Origin: Salinibacterium sp.
GTDB lineage: Bacteria > Actinomycetota > Actinomycetes > Actinomycetales > Microbacteriaceae
Assembly: GCA_015234465.1 (NCBI GenBank)
Contig: JADGNA010000008.1
Coordinates: forward strand, 310,001-374,000
Reading direction: 5' to 3'
Length of the DNA: 64,000 nt
Made by a program: the position numbers and the translations under genes. Below the pieces are notes generated by a model that searched no databases, was not told the DNA's origin, and worked only from the letters and a program-made list of their open reading frames with translations. Below, in pieces: positions 44,086-54,200 of the stretch. Position 1 is the first letter of the stretch. Each line of letters begins with the position of its first letter.

Positions 44086-44685
44086 TTAGTTGGCCGCGAC
44101 CCAGGTGTAGCCGTCGGGGTCGGTGAATGCGCTCGGCCCGGCGATGAGGATACGGTGCGAACCTGTGCCGTCTTCGGCGACTCCCGCGTTCTTGGCGAGG
44201 TCGCGGCGGCGGTTGAGGGTGAGGCTGACGCGTCCGGTGTCGAGTTCGGCGTACTTGCGGCCGTAGCTTTTGGCGACGGTGAAGCCTTTGCTCTCGTAGA
44301 ACTGCTTGCTCGCGGCAACGTCGGCGACGCCGAGCTGCAGCACGACGCTGCTAATGGCGCGGGTAACCGGGCCGGTGCTTTTCTTGCTTTCGGATGCGAG
44401 GGTCACGATGGTGCCGTCGGGTGCCTGCACCGCTCCCCCGTATCCCCACAGCGATTTGGCGGCGGGTTTCGGTTCGGTGGCGCCCGCCTTGAGCGCGTCG
44501 GCCATGAGGGCATCGACGTCGTCGGGTTGGGCGGTGACGAGTCCGAGGGCGAAGCCGCGGAACCCGCTGCTCGGCTCGGCGGTCGGCTGCACTTGGATGA
44601 GCTCGCCGAGTCCGAGGGTGTCCGTATAGAACTCGCGCCCGTCGCCGTTGTCGGCCTGGATCGTGATGTGAGCGATGCTGGTCAC
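44086..44685 (-). CDS. VOC family protein, two-module form
   Basis: The 199-aa product carries two VOC modules: AHITIQADNGDGREFYTDTL near the start and ISSVVLQLGVADVAASKQFY in the second half, ending AFTDPDGYTWVAAN. The two-module form is usual for glyoxalase-like enzymes that make a complete active site in one chain. The substrate is unknown. The start is GTG at 44685; longer frames to 45021 overlap the monooxygenase gene upstream. Confidence 0.85.
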   Translation of the reverse strand: MTSIAHITIQADNGDGREFYTDTLGLGELIQVQPTAEPSSGFRGFALGLVTAQPDDVDALMADALKAGATEPKPAAKSLWGYGGAVQAPDGTIVTLASESKKSTGPVTRAISSVVLQLGVADVAASKQFYESKGFTVAKSYGRKYAELDTGRVSLTLNRRRDLAKNAGVAEDGTGSHRILIAGPSAFTDPDGYTWVAAN

Positions 44686-44731
44686 CCGGCTATGGTGCGC
44701 ACGGCGGGGTCTCCTGTCAAGGGTTGCCAAG

Positions 44732-45034
44732 TCAGTCCCGGAGCGGCGACCCGACGACGGTGAACTGACTACCGCCCATCTCGCCTGACAGCAGCGGCAT
44801 CGCTTCGGCGATGGCAGCGCGGACGCTGTCGAGCCGCAGCGACGCCCGGTGCGCTTCGGCGGAGGTCCAGAGCTCAGCGGCGTAGACGGTGTCGGGCTCG
44901 TCGTCGTTGACGCCGACTTCGTAGAGCAGGCATCCGACCTCGCTGAGTTCGGAACTGCGGCGGGTGAGGATGGCGACGACCTCGTCGCGCTTGCCTGGCT
45001 TGACCCCGAGTGTTCCAACATTGGCGAATGTCAT
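44732..45034 (-). CDS. Antibiotic biosynthesis monooxygenase (ABM) domain protein
   Basis: The 100-aa protein matches the ABM/YgiN family: VGTLGVKPGKRDEVVAILTR, CLLYEVGVNDDEPDTVYAAE and LWTSAEAHRASLRLDSVRAA. The family forms dimeric alpha/beta barrels that act on quinones or haem. It precedes the VOC gene on the same strand with a 46-bp gap. A truncated copy of its last 45 codons lies at 47958-48092. Confidence 0.9.
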   Translation of the reverse strand: MTFANVGTLGVKPGKRDEVVAILTRRSSELSEVGCLLYEVGVNDDEPDTVYAAELWTSAEAHRASLRLDSVRAAIAEAMPLLSGEMGGSQFTVVGSPLRD

Positions 45035-45104
45035 GCCGTCACGGTAGCGGCAGCCACTGACGCTGGCGAAGGGCGGATGCCGCGGCATCCCTGGTTTCGA
45101 GGCC

Positions 45105-45902
45105 CTACAGCATTCCCAGCGCGAACGACATGGCGCCGATGACGACGGCCGCGAATCCCGCCGCCTTCCACAACAGGCGGACGGTCTCGGCACGCGCTTC
45201 CTCCACCCGAAGCGCCTCAAACCGCTCCGCCTGCGTAGTGTCGATGGCCGCAACCTTCTTCTGCTTCCAGGTGCGCGGGTCGCTGGCGGCGGCCGCGAGC
45301 ACTGCCACTTGCGGCGGCGTGAGCTGCGCAATCCGGCCGTTCAACCACTTCACCAGCGCCCTGTCGGTAAGCACGACCACATCGGACGGTCGCTGCTTCA
45401 CCGTGATCGCGCCGGTGCCGACGAGCACGAGCATGGACCGCACCGTGACGTCTTCGCCTGCGGCTGCGCTGAGCAGTTTCGCGGCGCGGGCGGCTTCGTG
45501 CCGGGAGTTTCGCAGATGGTCGGTCTTCTGCCCAGCGACCATGAGCATCCGCTCGCCGAGCCAGATGCGCGCGCCGGGGTGCCGTTTGGTGTTGACGGTG
45601 AACACGCCGGCGGGGCCGACGAGCACGTGGTCGATGTCGGAGCCGCGCGTGCCGACTGGGACGGCGTGCAGTACGGTCCATTCGGGACCGAGCTGCTCGA
45701 GCAGGGAGCCGACCCGAATCTCGCCGAGCGCTCCCCCGAACCAGCTGCGGGCTTCCGGATGCAGCGGACTCAGGCCCAGCGCACGCGCGATGCCCTTGCG
45801 CGTCGGCACCTGCCGCTGCAGTTCCAGGCATTCGCGCACGACGCTGTACCCGGCCGGAAAGGCCAGACGCTGCGTGCCCGGTGTGGTGATGACGTCAACC
45901 AT
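45105..45902 (-). CDS. NERD (nuclease-related) domain membrane protein
   Basis: The 265-aa product contains a NERD domain: the helix ARSWFGGALGEIRVGSLLEQ, then VPVGTRGSDIDHVLVGPAGV and FTVNTKRHPGARIWLGE, giving the D-x-K arrangement of the restriction-endonuclease fold. The C-terminus has one transmembrane helix (LLWKAAGFAAVVIGAMSFAL). NERD proteins are presumed nucleases but rarely tested. The ATG at 45902 was chosen since the region upstream is not conserved. Confidence 0.85.
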   Translation of the reverse strand: MVDVITTPGTQRLAFPAGYSVVRECLELQRQVPTRKGIARALGLSPLHPEARSWFGGALGEIRVGSLLEQLGPEWTVLHAVPVGTRGSDIDHVLVGPAGVFTVNTKRHPGARIWLGERMLMVAGQKTDHLRNSRHEAARAAKLLSAAAGEDVTVRSMLVLVGTGAITVKQRPSDVVVLTDRALVKWLNGRIAQLTPPQVAVLAAAASDPRTWKQKKVAAIDTTQAERFEALRVEEARAETVRLLWKAAGFAAVVIGAMSFALGML

Positions 45903-46038
45903 TGGTCCCCCTTGACCCGTGCCTTCCCCGAGGCGTTGCCCCAGACTAGGCGGGAGGGTCGGGGTGGCGCCGCCCCCAAGACCGGGGGTGTGGATGCCGC
46001 GTGGTGAACCCGTGTTCGGCGTAAAAAAGGGTGGTCTT

Positions 46039-46941
46039 CTACTCCTTCGCAGCCGTGCGTTCGGCGGTAAGGCGGGATCGACTGAGCCGGGTCTGCACCG
46101 ATTCAGGCACTGCATTCGTGCCGCAGGCGGAGACGTAACGCTCTAGGACCGCGAGCTCCAGCGGATACTGTTTGAGCCGACGAAGGACAACAGACATGTG
46201 TTCGGTCGGCCAAGAGTCAGGAACATCCTTCGTCACGGCTGCCTCTCGTTCTGCAGCGTCGATGCACTTCCCCAACATCTCCCTGGCTTCATCGAACCGC
46301 TGTTGTCTCTTGAGTTCCGAGATAGACGGTTTGAGAAGAGGCCAGTATTGACCGTCGACGGCACCCGCGAGGCGCCGAGCTTCCCTTTGAGCTTCGCGTT
46401 CCGCCTTTTCTGTTCGCTTCCGCGCTTTCTCAGCGTCCCGTGCGGCAGCAGCAGCTTCAATCTCTCGACGATCCGCGGCGTAATCCTTCTCGTCCTCGCG
46501 ATCACCCGAAAACATAAGTGTTACGCGTGACCTCCACGTGCCGCCGTCGCTTCGAGCCCATATCCGAGCAGAGACGCTCGCGACGTTTCCGCGCCCGACA
46601 CCGTTGCAAAGCCGCGCGATGGCGAAGCTGCTCTCCTGCGGAACGTGACCCACCTGTTCACCCAGAACTAGGACGCGGACTGCATTGCGGTCGTACTGGT
46701 TCTTCGGATCCGGTACGAGATGAGCGGTTTGCATCGTCACACCGCCCTCGACACGTCCGAGCCCCCGAAAGATCTTGCCGATACCGGCGCGGTAGTACGA
46801 CTCCCCGGAGACTTCGAGATCTTCACGAAAGGAAACTGGCACTTCCCGCGGATGAGACGCCCCTGCAGGCGCCGGCTGCGTCACCGCGCGCCCGGTCACG
46901 CTTTCCTTGCCGCCGAATAGCCTGGACAGAAACCCGGCCAT
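46039..46941 (-). CDS. HIRAN domain protein with coiled coil
   Basis: The 300-aa protein has a HIRAN-like domain in residues 40-115: DLEVSGESYYRAGIGKIF, LVPDPKNQYDRNAVRVLVLG and GEQVGHVPQESS. HIRAN domains bind 3' ends of single-stranded DNA in HLTF/Rad5 proteins. Then comes a charged coiled coil (DAEKARKRTEKAEREAQREA) and a helical C-terminal part. It stands alone and has somewhat lower GC than its left neighbours. A role in DNA damage or phage response is possible but not shown. Confidence 0.75.
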   Translation of the reverse strand: MAGFLSRLFGGKESVTGRAVTQPAPAGASHPREVPVSFREDLEVSGESYYRAGIGKIFRGLGRVEGGVTMQTAHLVPDPKNQYDRNAVRVLVLGEQVGHVPQESSFAIARLCNGVGRGNVASVSARIWARSDGGTWRSRVTLMFSGDREDEKDYAADRREIEAAAAARDAEKARKRTEKAEREAQREARRLAGAVDGQYWPLLKPSISELKRQQRFDEAREMLGKCIDAAEREAAVTKDVPDSWPTEHMSVVLRRLKQYPLELAVLERYVSACGTNAVPESVQTRLSRSRLTAERTAAKE

Positions 46942-47138
46942 AACTCCCCCTGAAGTTAGCGGGATACCCCCTGCATCCCGTCGACCGCGAGTCTAGCGAT
47001 CCATCTGTCCGTTATATGTCCCGGACTGCCGGTGCGCTTCGCTCAAGGCGTGCCCCACTCGCCACGGTGACCACTGTCTTCTGGAGTAGCGTCCGCTATC
47101 AACGACGCAGTAGGCGGTAACAGCGGCATCCGCCTGCC

Positions 47139-47510
47139 CTACAGGTCGACGATCTCCTTGCCGAGCGGCATGAGCGCGACAGGCACCATCTTGAAGTTGG
47201 CGATGCCGAAGGGGATTCCGATGATGGTGACGCAGAGGGCGACGCCGCTGAGGATGTGGCCGATGGCGATCCAGAAGCCGGCGAGCACCACCCAGATGAT
47301 GTTGCCGAGCATTGTGCCCAGACCGGTGCCGGGTTTGTCGACGACGGTCTTGCCGAACGGCCACAGCGAGTAGACGCCGATGCGCCAGGATGCGATCCCC
47401 CACGGGATGGTGACGATCAGCACGCACATGATGACGGCGGCGAGCGCGTAGCCGAGGAACAGCCAGAAGCCCGACAGCACGAGCCAGATGACGTTGAGGA
47501 TGGTCTTCAT
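47139..47510 (-). CDS. yccF: YccF-domain membrane protein
   Basis: The 123-aa protein has two copies of the YccF repeat: ILNVIWLVLSGFWLFLGYAL with TIPWGIASWRIGVYSLWPFG, and LGNIIWVVLAGFWIAIGHIL with GIPFGIANFKMVPVALMPLG. This is the complete family pattern with four transmembrane helices. The function in bacteria is unknown. It is divergent from a VOC gene. Confidence 0.93.
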   Translation of the reverse strand: MKTILNVIWLVLSGFWLFLGYALAAVIMCVLIVTIPWGIASWRIGVYSLWPFGKTVVDKPGTGLGTMLGNIIWVVLAGFWIAIGHILSGVALCVTIIGIPFGIANFKMVPVALMPLGKEIVDL

Positions 47511-47571
47511 GGTGGGCTGATTCTGTCACTCTTCGCTGCGCGGCGTCGGATGCCGCTGCTACCGTGCACGC

Positions 47572-47937
47572 ATGTCACCGAAGCCGCTCCACCACTCGAT
47601 CAACTACATCGAGCTGACCGTCACCGAGCTGGATGCCGCGAAGGCGTTCTACTCGAAGGCGTTCGGGTGGTCGTTCAACGATTACGGTCCCGGGTATGCC
47701 GGAATCGTGGCGGCCGACGGCGATGGTGAGGCGGGCGGGCTTGCGCTCGCGCCTGAGCCGCGCCCGGCTGGCGGGCCACTCGTGATTCTGTATTCCGAGG
47801 ATCTGGATGCCACGGAGCAGGCGATCACCGCCGCCGGGGGTCGCATCGCTGATGGGCCGTATGAGTTCCCGGGCGGACGGCGGCTGCACTTCGCCGACCC
47901 CAGCGGGAATGAGTTGGCGGTGTGGGCAGAGCGCTGA
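47572..47937 (+). CDS. VOC family protein
   Basis: The 121-aa protein carries HHSINYIELTVTELDAAKAF, FYSKAFGWSFNDYGPGYAGI and, at the end, RRLHFADPSGNELAVWAE, the usual one-subunit VOC arrangement with conserved His and Glu metal positions (H8, E116-type). Its substrate is unknown. It is the last ordinary chromosomal gene before the defence island. Confidence 0.9.
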   Translation: MSPKPLHHSINYIELTVTELDAAKAFYSKAFGWSFNDYGPGYAGIVAADGDGEAGGLALAPEPRPAGGPLVILYSEDLDATEQAITAAGGRIADGPYEFPGGRRLHFADPSGNELAVWAER

Positions 47938-47957
47938 GCGGCTCAGTCGCGCAGTGC

Positions 47958-48092
47958 TCAGTCTCGCGGCGCTCGGTCTCGCAGCGGCGATCCGACCACG
48001 GAGAACTGGCTGCCACGCATCTCTCCTGACAGCAGCGGCATCGCTTCGGCGATGCCGGCGCGCACGCTGTCGAGTTGCAGTGACGCCCGATG
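47958..48092 (-). pseudogene. 5'-truncated copy of the ABM monooxygenase gene
   Basis: Read on the minus strand, this region encodes HRASLQLDSVRAGIAEAMPL followed by LSGEMRGSQFSVVGSPLRD and a stop after a few more codons. The intact gene at 44732-45034 ends HRASLRLDSVRAAIAEAMPL then LSGEMGGSQFTVVGSPLRD. The match spans 39 residues with four differences, then breaks off exactly at a 7-bp tandem repeat. The 5' two-thirds of the gene is absent, so this is the remnant of a duplicate cut by the event that placed the island here. Confidence 0.85.
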
Positions 48093-48093
48093 C

Positions 48094-48121
48094 GTTCCAG
48101 GTTCCAGGTTCCAGGTTCCAG
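48094..48121. repeat. Four tandem copies of GTTCCAG
   Basis: Four exact copies of a 7-bp unit lie at the broken end of the monooxygenase remnant and about 80 bases before the first gene of the defence island. Short tandem arrays like this can form at repair or recombination junctions. The remaining bases to 48202 contain nothing I recognise. Confidence 0.9.
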
Positions 48122-48202
48122 AGCGGCCGCGTCAAGTACCTGGTTTGCGGCCCGACAACCCGAGCGCTGACGCCCTCTCCACTGAATGACTAGTCGGTTC
48201 AG

Positions 48203-49642
48203 CTATTTGGTGAGCTGCCGGACGATTTCGGCTCGCAGCCGCACCAGGTAGTCCGAAAACGCGGACGCGGACCCGGTCTCGTCAGGACTTGCGAATGGCA
48301 GTCCGATTCTTCGCAAGGGAAATGTTGAACTAGGTACGCGCCAATACTTGTCGCCCCCGTCTCGCACGTCGTCAGCCAACAACGGATAGAGAATCGCCGC
48401 CATCTGAGGTGGTTCGCCATCAAGCAGAGCAAGGTTGCTGTATGCGTAGAGCTGATATCCGTCACTCGAGTTGACGTAGCCCTTGTCGAGCTTGTACTTC
48501 GCGTCCACCACGGCTACCGTCCCGTCTTCAAGCCGCAACAAGAAGTCGGCGTTCGCAGACAAGCGCGGCCGACTCGGGTCCGTCGCCCAGGGCGCACTCG
48601 TAGGCGCCTGAGGCAGTACACCCCATGTAGACGGGAACGCGAGCTCGAGCCATTCCTCCCAGACCTTTTCCATTTGAAGAGTTATCGCAAACGTCCCGTG
48701 AGATGCCGCGTTGCCGCTCTCCGGAGCAACGCCAACGCCTCGGAGAACAGGCTGCGCAAAGCTCAATGCTGGCGCCCAGGGCTGGTCAAGGCCACCCGGC
48801 ATTGTGCGCTCTGCGAGGCGTAATGCAGCGACGGCATCAAGAGGGGACGTGCCCTGCAAGAGTCGGAGCAACCGTGCCGCTCGATGTCTCACATCCCCGA
48901 CGAGGGAAGCAAGACGGCTGTCATGACGATCGGACGCTGTTGCCCGAAGAGCCGCTGCAACGATCTGAAGTATCGGTGTGTTTAGCGTTAGCTCGTCAAA
49001 AGTCGAGATCACGTTTGGAACCTTGCTCCACTCCGAGAGCAAGAGGGCGCGTTCTTGAATCCGCCCGCGGGGCACCGACAGCGCTTCGGTTCGCTCTTCG
49101 TATCTCGGTCGCGCGGTGAAGATCACCCGCTCGACAGCAGCCACGAACTGGCGTTGCTCCAGGATCCTCAGGATAGACGAGGAGTGGCGGCCCAGAATCG
49201 ATTGGTCTAGGCGCGAAGACCGAACATGGCGCGTGAGGTCCAAAACGCTCAGTAGCGCCTCGAAGTTTGGATCAAGGCTAGCGCGCTCAACATCGCCCGA
49301 AGCTCGACGCCCAACCTCCAGAAGTCTGCGCTGCACCGGCCCTTCATCGTCGCCATCTTCGGCTAGTTCTGCCACTGAGAACGCCAGAGCTTGAGCCGTC
49401 CCACGACTGGTGACAACTTCCAGTAGATCGAGCTCGTGCATCACGGTGTGAGTAGCGTCGCCACATTGGTGGAATACACGCCGAGAGACGATCGACTCAC
49501 TCTTCGTCGCCCATGGTTTGGGAAGCACCGTAACGGAGACCACACCGTTGTCGCTTCCGTCGTTCAGCAGCGCAAACCCAGCTCGCGATCCATTAGGACT
49601 TGCCTTTATCGCGAGCGTCACGGGGTCAATGCTCGTTGACAC
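48203..49642 (-). CDS. mcrC: McrC-like restriction endonuclease subunit
   Basis: The 479-aa protein matches the McrC/LlaJI family: a long N-terminal region, RLLQGTSPLDAVAALRLAER, the MEKVWEEWLELAF segment, then the PD-(D/E)XK core SANADFLLRLEDGTVAVVDA followed by KYK (residues about 365-390), and YQLYAYSNL. McrC supplies the nuclease of the GTP-driven McrBC complex, which cuts modified DNA. It starts with GTG six bases after the McrB stop and is the last gene of a four-gene operon. It differs from E. coli McrC by its longer N-terminal half. GC content is lower than in the chromosome to the left. Confidence 0.88.
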   Translation of the reverse strand: MSTSIDPVTLAIKASPNGSRAGFALLNDGSDNGVVSVTVLPKPWATKSESIVSRRVFHQCGDATHTVMHELDLLEVVTSRGTAQALAFSVAELAEDGDDEGPVQRRLLEVGRRASGDVERASLDPNFEALLSVLDLTRHVRSSRLDQSILGRHSSSILRILEQRQFVAAVERVIFTARPRYEERTEALSVPRGRIQERALLLSEWSKVPNVISTFDELTLNTPILQIVAAALRATASDRHDSRLASLVGDVRHRAARLLRLLQGTSPLDAVAALRLAERTMPGGLDQPWAPALSFAQPVLRGVGVAPESGNAASHGTFAITLQMEKVWEEWLELAFPSTWGVLPQAPTSAPWATDPSRPRLSANADFLLRLEDGTVAVVDAKYKLDKGYVNSSDGYQLYAYSNLALLDGEPPQMAAILYPLLADDVRDGGDKYWRVPSSTFPLRRIGLPFASPDETGSASAFSDYLVRLRAEIVRQLTK

Positions 49643-49647
49643 CGTCT

Positions 49648-51282
49648 CTACTCGGCTTGCGTGCCCGAAACAGGCGGATCCGCATCAAAGCCGGCGTCAG
49701 CAGGAACCGGTGGCGGTTGCGGTGGCGGTGGCGGTGGCGGTTGGATTGTGGCGGTGTTGCTCTTCGACTCGACGACGGACACGCCCCTGGTCAATCCGCG
49801 TCCATCCTCGACGATCCGCACACCGAGGTCGCTCGCGAGGAAAGCATCAACGATCCCCCACGCTGCCTCCAGCTCCGCGCGCTCATCAGCGGTAAAGCTC
49901 GCGTCAGCCAACCACTTGCTTCGCTTGGCATCTCCGATTAGCAGGTCAATTGCGTACCCTTGAGCGGCAGTCTCGATCAGCTGCGGAAGGATTCCGTACC
50001 GCCACACTCGCCAAAGCAAATCGCGTGGCTTCTCTTGTCCGTGGATCACTCCCCAGTCTTTTGCACCGGCAGACCGCATTGCAGGATCCGATGCGTCCCA
50101 AAGCGCAGCAGCTCGATCAAGTGGGTGCACCGATATGACGACTCGTTTGCTTGCCAGCGGACGGAAGACAACTACACCGGATTCGAGGTCCTTGACCGGG
50201 AGAGACTTTCCTACTGGTCCGTTCTGAGAGAGACGGATCATCGTTAAGTTTCGCGTCAGTGCAGGCCGATACGCAACGCCCTTGAAGATCGAAGCAACCT
50301 CGCCCGCTGTGCCCTGCCTGGTAGGGACATCCTGTGCCCGCGCGAACCCGAGCTCCGGCAAGAGCGAAACATTCCACGTTCCCCCAGGAAACTGGAACTG
50401 AGAGCCCGTTGAAGCTCGACCTGTACCGACAACCCAGTAGGCAGAGCCGAACACATCGGTATCAACACTGTCGAGGAGCTCTTCGGGGTCGACGAACAAG
50501 TAGCTGTGACCAAGCCGCGAATCCGGCCCGAGACAGGCTACGAGCACCTCATTCAACGCGTCCAGCGCTCTTACGGATGCGCCCCAGATCTCCTCGGTTG
50601 CGTCCGTGTCCGTCCCGTACTCGGTTGCCAGCGCGGCTTGAAGAAGTCCCCCACCGAGCGGGTTGACTCGAACAAATGCGAACCGCCGTCGGAGGGCTGC
50701 ATCGAGTGGGGCGATCGAGCGATCGGACGAGTTCATCGTGCCAAGCAGATAGACGTTGCTTGGCATGTCGAAGCTTGTACCCGAGTAGGGCAACATCACC
50801 GGAGTGCCACCCTGCCACTTTCCACTTCGGTAATGGGAGCGCTTACTTGCTTCAACCGTGAGCAGAAGATCACCCAGGACTTTCGGCACGTTCGCCCTGT
50901 TCAACTCATCGATAAGGACGAGGTAGTCGCGATCAGGATCCTTCTTGGCTTCTTCGACGATTAGCCTTATGAATCCCGGTCGCAGGACGAATCTCTTGAC
51001 TTTCGGAGAGTCGTCGTATCGCAACCCCTCAACAAACTCCTCATAGGTAGTCGAGGGATGTAGCGTGATGGAATACGGGAACTCTCGGCTTGCGCCCCCC
51101 GTAGAGATGGTGCCAGCCGTGACAACATCGCGGCCAGTTCGTCCCTTCCACCCTTCCGCTATACGATCCCGTGCAAAGGTCTTGCCTGTTCCGGGCGGAC
51201 CCTCCAGAACGACATTCTTGAAGAGAAGCAAAGCCTCCGTGGCTTCCGCCACAACCGCCTCGAGGTCGTCCACTACGCTCAC
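49648..51282 (-). CDS. mcrB: McrB-like AAA+ NTPase
   Basis: The 544-aa protein opens directly with an AAA+ domain: Walker A GPPGTGKT at residues 28-35, Walker B LVLIDELNRA at 121-130, and TMNSSDRSIAPLDAALRRRF from residue 182. This last segment contains the McrB signature (MNxxDRS) that supports GTP use in McrB. The N-terminal DNA-recognition domain of E. coli McrB is missing, so target recognition must come from the C-terminal 250 residues or from another subunit. A poly-Pro stretch (QPPPPPPPQPPPVP), encoded by GGTGGC repeats, is near the end. The GTG start is 16 bases after the methyltransferase stop. Confidence 0.88.
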   Translation of the reverse strand: MSVVDDLEAVVAEATEALLLFKNVVLEGPPGTGKTFARDRIAEGWKGRTGRDVVTAGTISTGGASREFPYSITLHPSTTYEEFVEGLRYDDSPKVKRFVLRPGFIRLIVEEAKKDPDRDYLVLIDELNRANVPKVLGDLLLTVEASKRSHYRSGKWQGGTPVMLPYSGTSFDMPSNVYLLGTMNSSDRSIAPLDAALRRRFAFVRVNPLGGGLLQAALATEYGTDTDATEEIWGASVRALDALNEVLVACLGPDSRLGHSYLFVDPEELLDSVDTDVFGSAYWVVGTGRASTGSQFQFPGGTWNVSLLPELGFARAQDVPTRQGTAGEVASIFKGVAYRPALTRNLTMIRLSQNGPVGKSLPVKDLESGVVVFRPLASKRVVISVHPLDRAAALWDASDPAMRSAGAKDWGVIHGQEKPRDLLWRVWRYGILPQLIETAAQGYAIDLLIGDAKRSKWLADASFTADERAELEAAWGIVDAFLASDLGVRIVEDGRGLTRGVSVVESKSNTATIQPPPPPPPQPPPVPADAGFDADPPVSGTQAE

Positions 51283-51297
51283 TCGTTCTTCCCCCGT

Positions 51298-54200
51298 CTA
51301 CCACTCAAGCAAAGAACTCAGCTCGTCATCAGTGACGTAGCGACCCTTCGCGCTGTCGCCAGACGACCGCATTACCTGTCGATACAGGATGTGCAAGTTT
51401 CGCCAGTCCTGGTCGTCGCCGCCGAGTGCCCCAAGTGCGATTTCATCAAGTTTGTCAGTGACCGAACGGACGTTGTTCCAGCGCACGTTGAAGTACCACT
51501 GTTTGTTCAGGCTCACGTAGGAAACACCGCGCCCCGCCTGCCGTACATCGGCAACGGCGTCAGCCCAGCCATCACGGCTGCGCGCCGCCATTGCTAACGC
51601 TCTCGGTGCAAGCGTTTCACGGGGATACACATCGAAGTCGTCGCTGATTGCGGTCCACCACAAGTAGGTGAGTCGCCCACCCAGAGTGGCAATAACGTCA
51701 GCAGCGTTCTCACCCGCGCCGAGCGGAACTACTCGAAGCCTGCGGTCGACTGGCTCTATGATTCGGCCGTCCGAATCGAGAACGGGAGCGGGGCCCAGGA
51801 GCACCGGGAACCAATAGGACGCAGTCGGGCGAAGATATACGACGTCCGAACGTCCAGTCGGGGGTGCGCCCAGGTTGCGGAGACGTTCGAGGATGCTCGT
51901 TGCGACCCCACCACGCACTGGCCATTCGTCACCCTTGCGCGCGCTTGCCGCGTATTCAATCGTCGGGAAGAGCCAATCGCGCTGCTTGGCGGTGTGGATG
52001 TGATGCCGCGTGACGAAGGCTCCCTCTCCTGGGCCAAGTACGACAATGGTGTTGCGGACGCGGACGCCCCGGAACAAGGCCCCCGGAATCTTGCCGTACG
52101 TGCTCCACCACTCGGCCCCTCCGCGCTTGCTGATCACTCCGCGAAGCGGTGCAAAAGCGTCCCAGACCGTCAAGGACGCCATAACGACGAATGCGTGCCG
52201 ACCGCGAGGGTGCGTGAGCGAAAGGCTTCGCTCATAGCAGGGCGCATAGAGATCGGCGCTCGCTGACGTTTCGTAGCCTACGACCGAGTATCCGTCGATC
52301 TCGCTGCGTTTCACGTAGGGCGGGTTTCCGACCACGACATCGAATCCACCGCGTCGGATGATTTCCGGGAACTCGCAGAACCAGTGGAAAGGCCGGGCAT
52401 TCTCGACCCACTCGTCGAAGTCTTTTGCGGGGATCAGAGCCACATCGGCGTACGTCCGATCGCAGTCCGGTCGGAGGGCTGCCTCATTCTCACGCAACGC
52501 GAGCTTGAGTTCCTCCTGCTCCGGGGAGTCTGCAAGTACTGCTGATCGGAACCGGTTGTAGAGCGTGATGTGCTCATCGATGCGTGGCTGGAGTTCACCC
52601 AAGAACAGTTCCGCAAGAAGGTCACTACCAATGCGGTTGACGTCCTCTGCGTCCTTCAACCCGACCACGAGATTGCCGGCCTTGAGGTTGAAGTCGAGGT
52701 CGGGCAACGGCTTGAAGTCTTCGTAGGAATCGACACAGGCTGCAAGCGCAAGGAAGATGCGTAGTTTTGCCGTCTCGATTGCGCCTGGCATCAGGTCTGT
52801 GCCATATAGGTTGCGGATCGCAATGTGCTTGCGAATGAAGTACCGCTTGCCGCCCGGGCGCATCGTCTGGTCGGAGAAGTCACCGAGCTGGTCCGCAACA
52901 CCGGTCGTTACGGCGAGATCAATGATGTGGGCATACACATCCTCAAGAACCTCGAGAGCCGCGAATAGAAACGCACCGGAACCGCAGGTTGGATCGAACA
53001 CAGACAGGTCGGAGAGCCGCGCATAGAACGCAAGCAGTGCGCCCGGGTCAGCCATTTGATCGATTGCGTCCGTGAGTAGCAGTTGACCATTGAGATTGAA
53101 CGTCACCAAGTCGTTGACGTCTCGGAACGCACCGGCGCGCGCGCGCCTTCGGATCTCCTCTACACGGTCACGCCTATGGAAGGTTTCCACCCACGTCTCC
53201 GCGGCGAGATTGAGATCACTGGACTCGGACGCGGCGTCCAAGATGGCCCAGTTGCTCGGGCCAGAGGCCCACGCTTCCGAGAGCTCGGGCGGGGGCACGT
53301 TCCACGTGCCCGACTCTGTGTCCCAGCCCTTGAGCATTGAAGGCTGAATGTATCGATCAGGATCGGTGCGCAGGAGTTCAAACACGCCCTCCAGATCATC
53401 AAAATCATCGAGGACCCGGGGGATGAGCGTCTGTGCGACCATGTACGCGGTCACATCATGCGGCGTGTAATACGCGCCGTTCTCCTTCTTCCCGGATGAC
53501 GCGGTGTTGATGAACTGCTCAAAGATGTAGCCGATCACTTCGGGGTTGATCTCGTTCGAGTTCTGTGTCGGACGAGTGTCCAGGTGCCACTCGAACTCGT
53601 CGAAGAAACCGAAGATTTTCTCAAACGCGGTGTCTGGCACGAGAAGCGTCTCCGCGTGCTCCACCTCGATAGTCGTGCGACCGAAGATGCCGCCGTTTAC
53701 GTAGGGGATCTTTCCGAGCACGGCGCGGATCTCGGGATCTTCGATGTGCCCATCGCGGTCGTTCAACTTGTCGAAGAAGAGTGGGAGTAGCGCATCGCGG
53801 TAGAAGGTGTAGTAGCGATCGCTGCCCTTGATCGCCCGGACCGCGCGAAGGGTGTTCTCCAGATAACTCTGGTCGCCGTTTAGGAACTCCTTCTTCTGCA
53901 GGAAATAGAGGAACATCAACCTGTTCAGTAGCGTTGTCGAGTACTCGATCTCGAGGCGCGCCGGGAGCCCCTCGATCGCAGTTGCCAGTTCAATCTGCTC
54001 TTGCGCGAAGCGCTCATAAAAGCGCTTGGTGACTCCACTGACATCGAAGTTGCCGTGTACTCGGTCGCGGACATCCACGAGCGTGACGCCCTTACGAAGA
54101 TCCGTGATGCTGAACTCGAGGCCGACGAGTCGCTGGGCCAAGAAAGTGGGCAGCGACCGAGGAAGAGTTTCCTCGGTCTCAAAGGTCGTCGTTCCTGCAT

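Noticed and set aside
48094-48121. CRISPR or phase-variable repeat
   Set aside because: The four 7-bp units are directly adjacent with no spacers and lie outside any gene.
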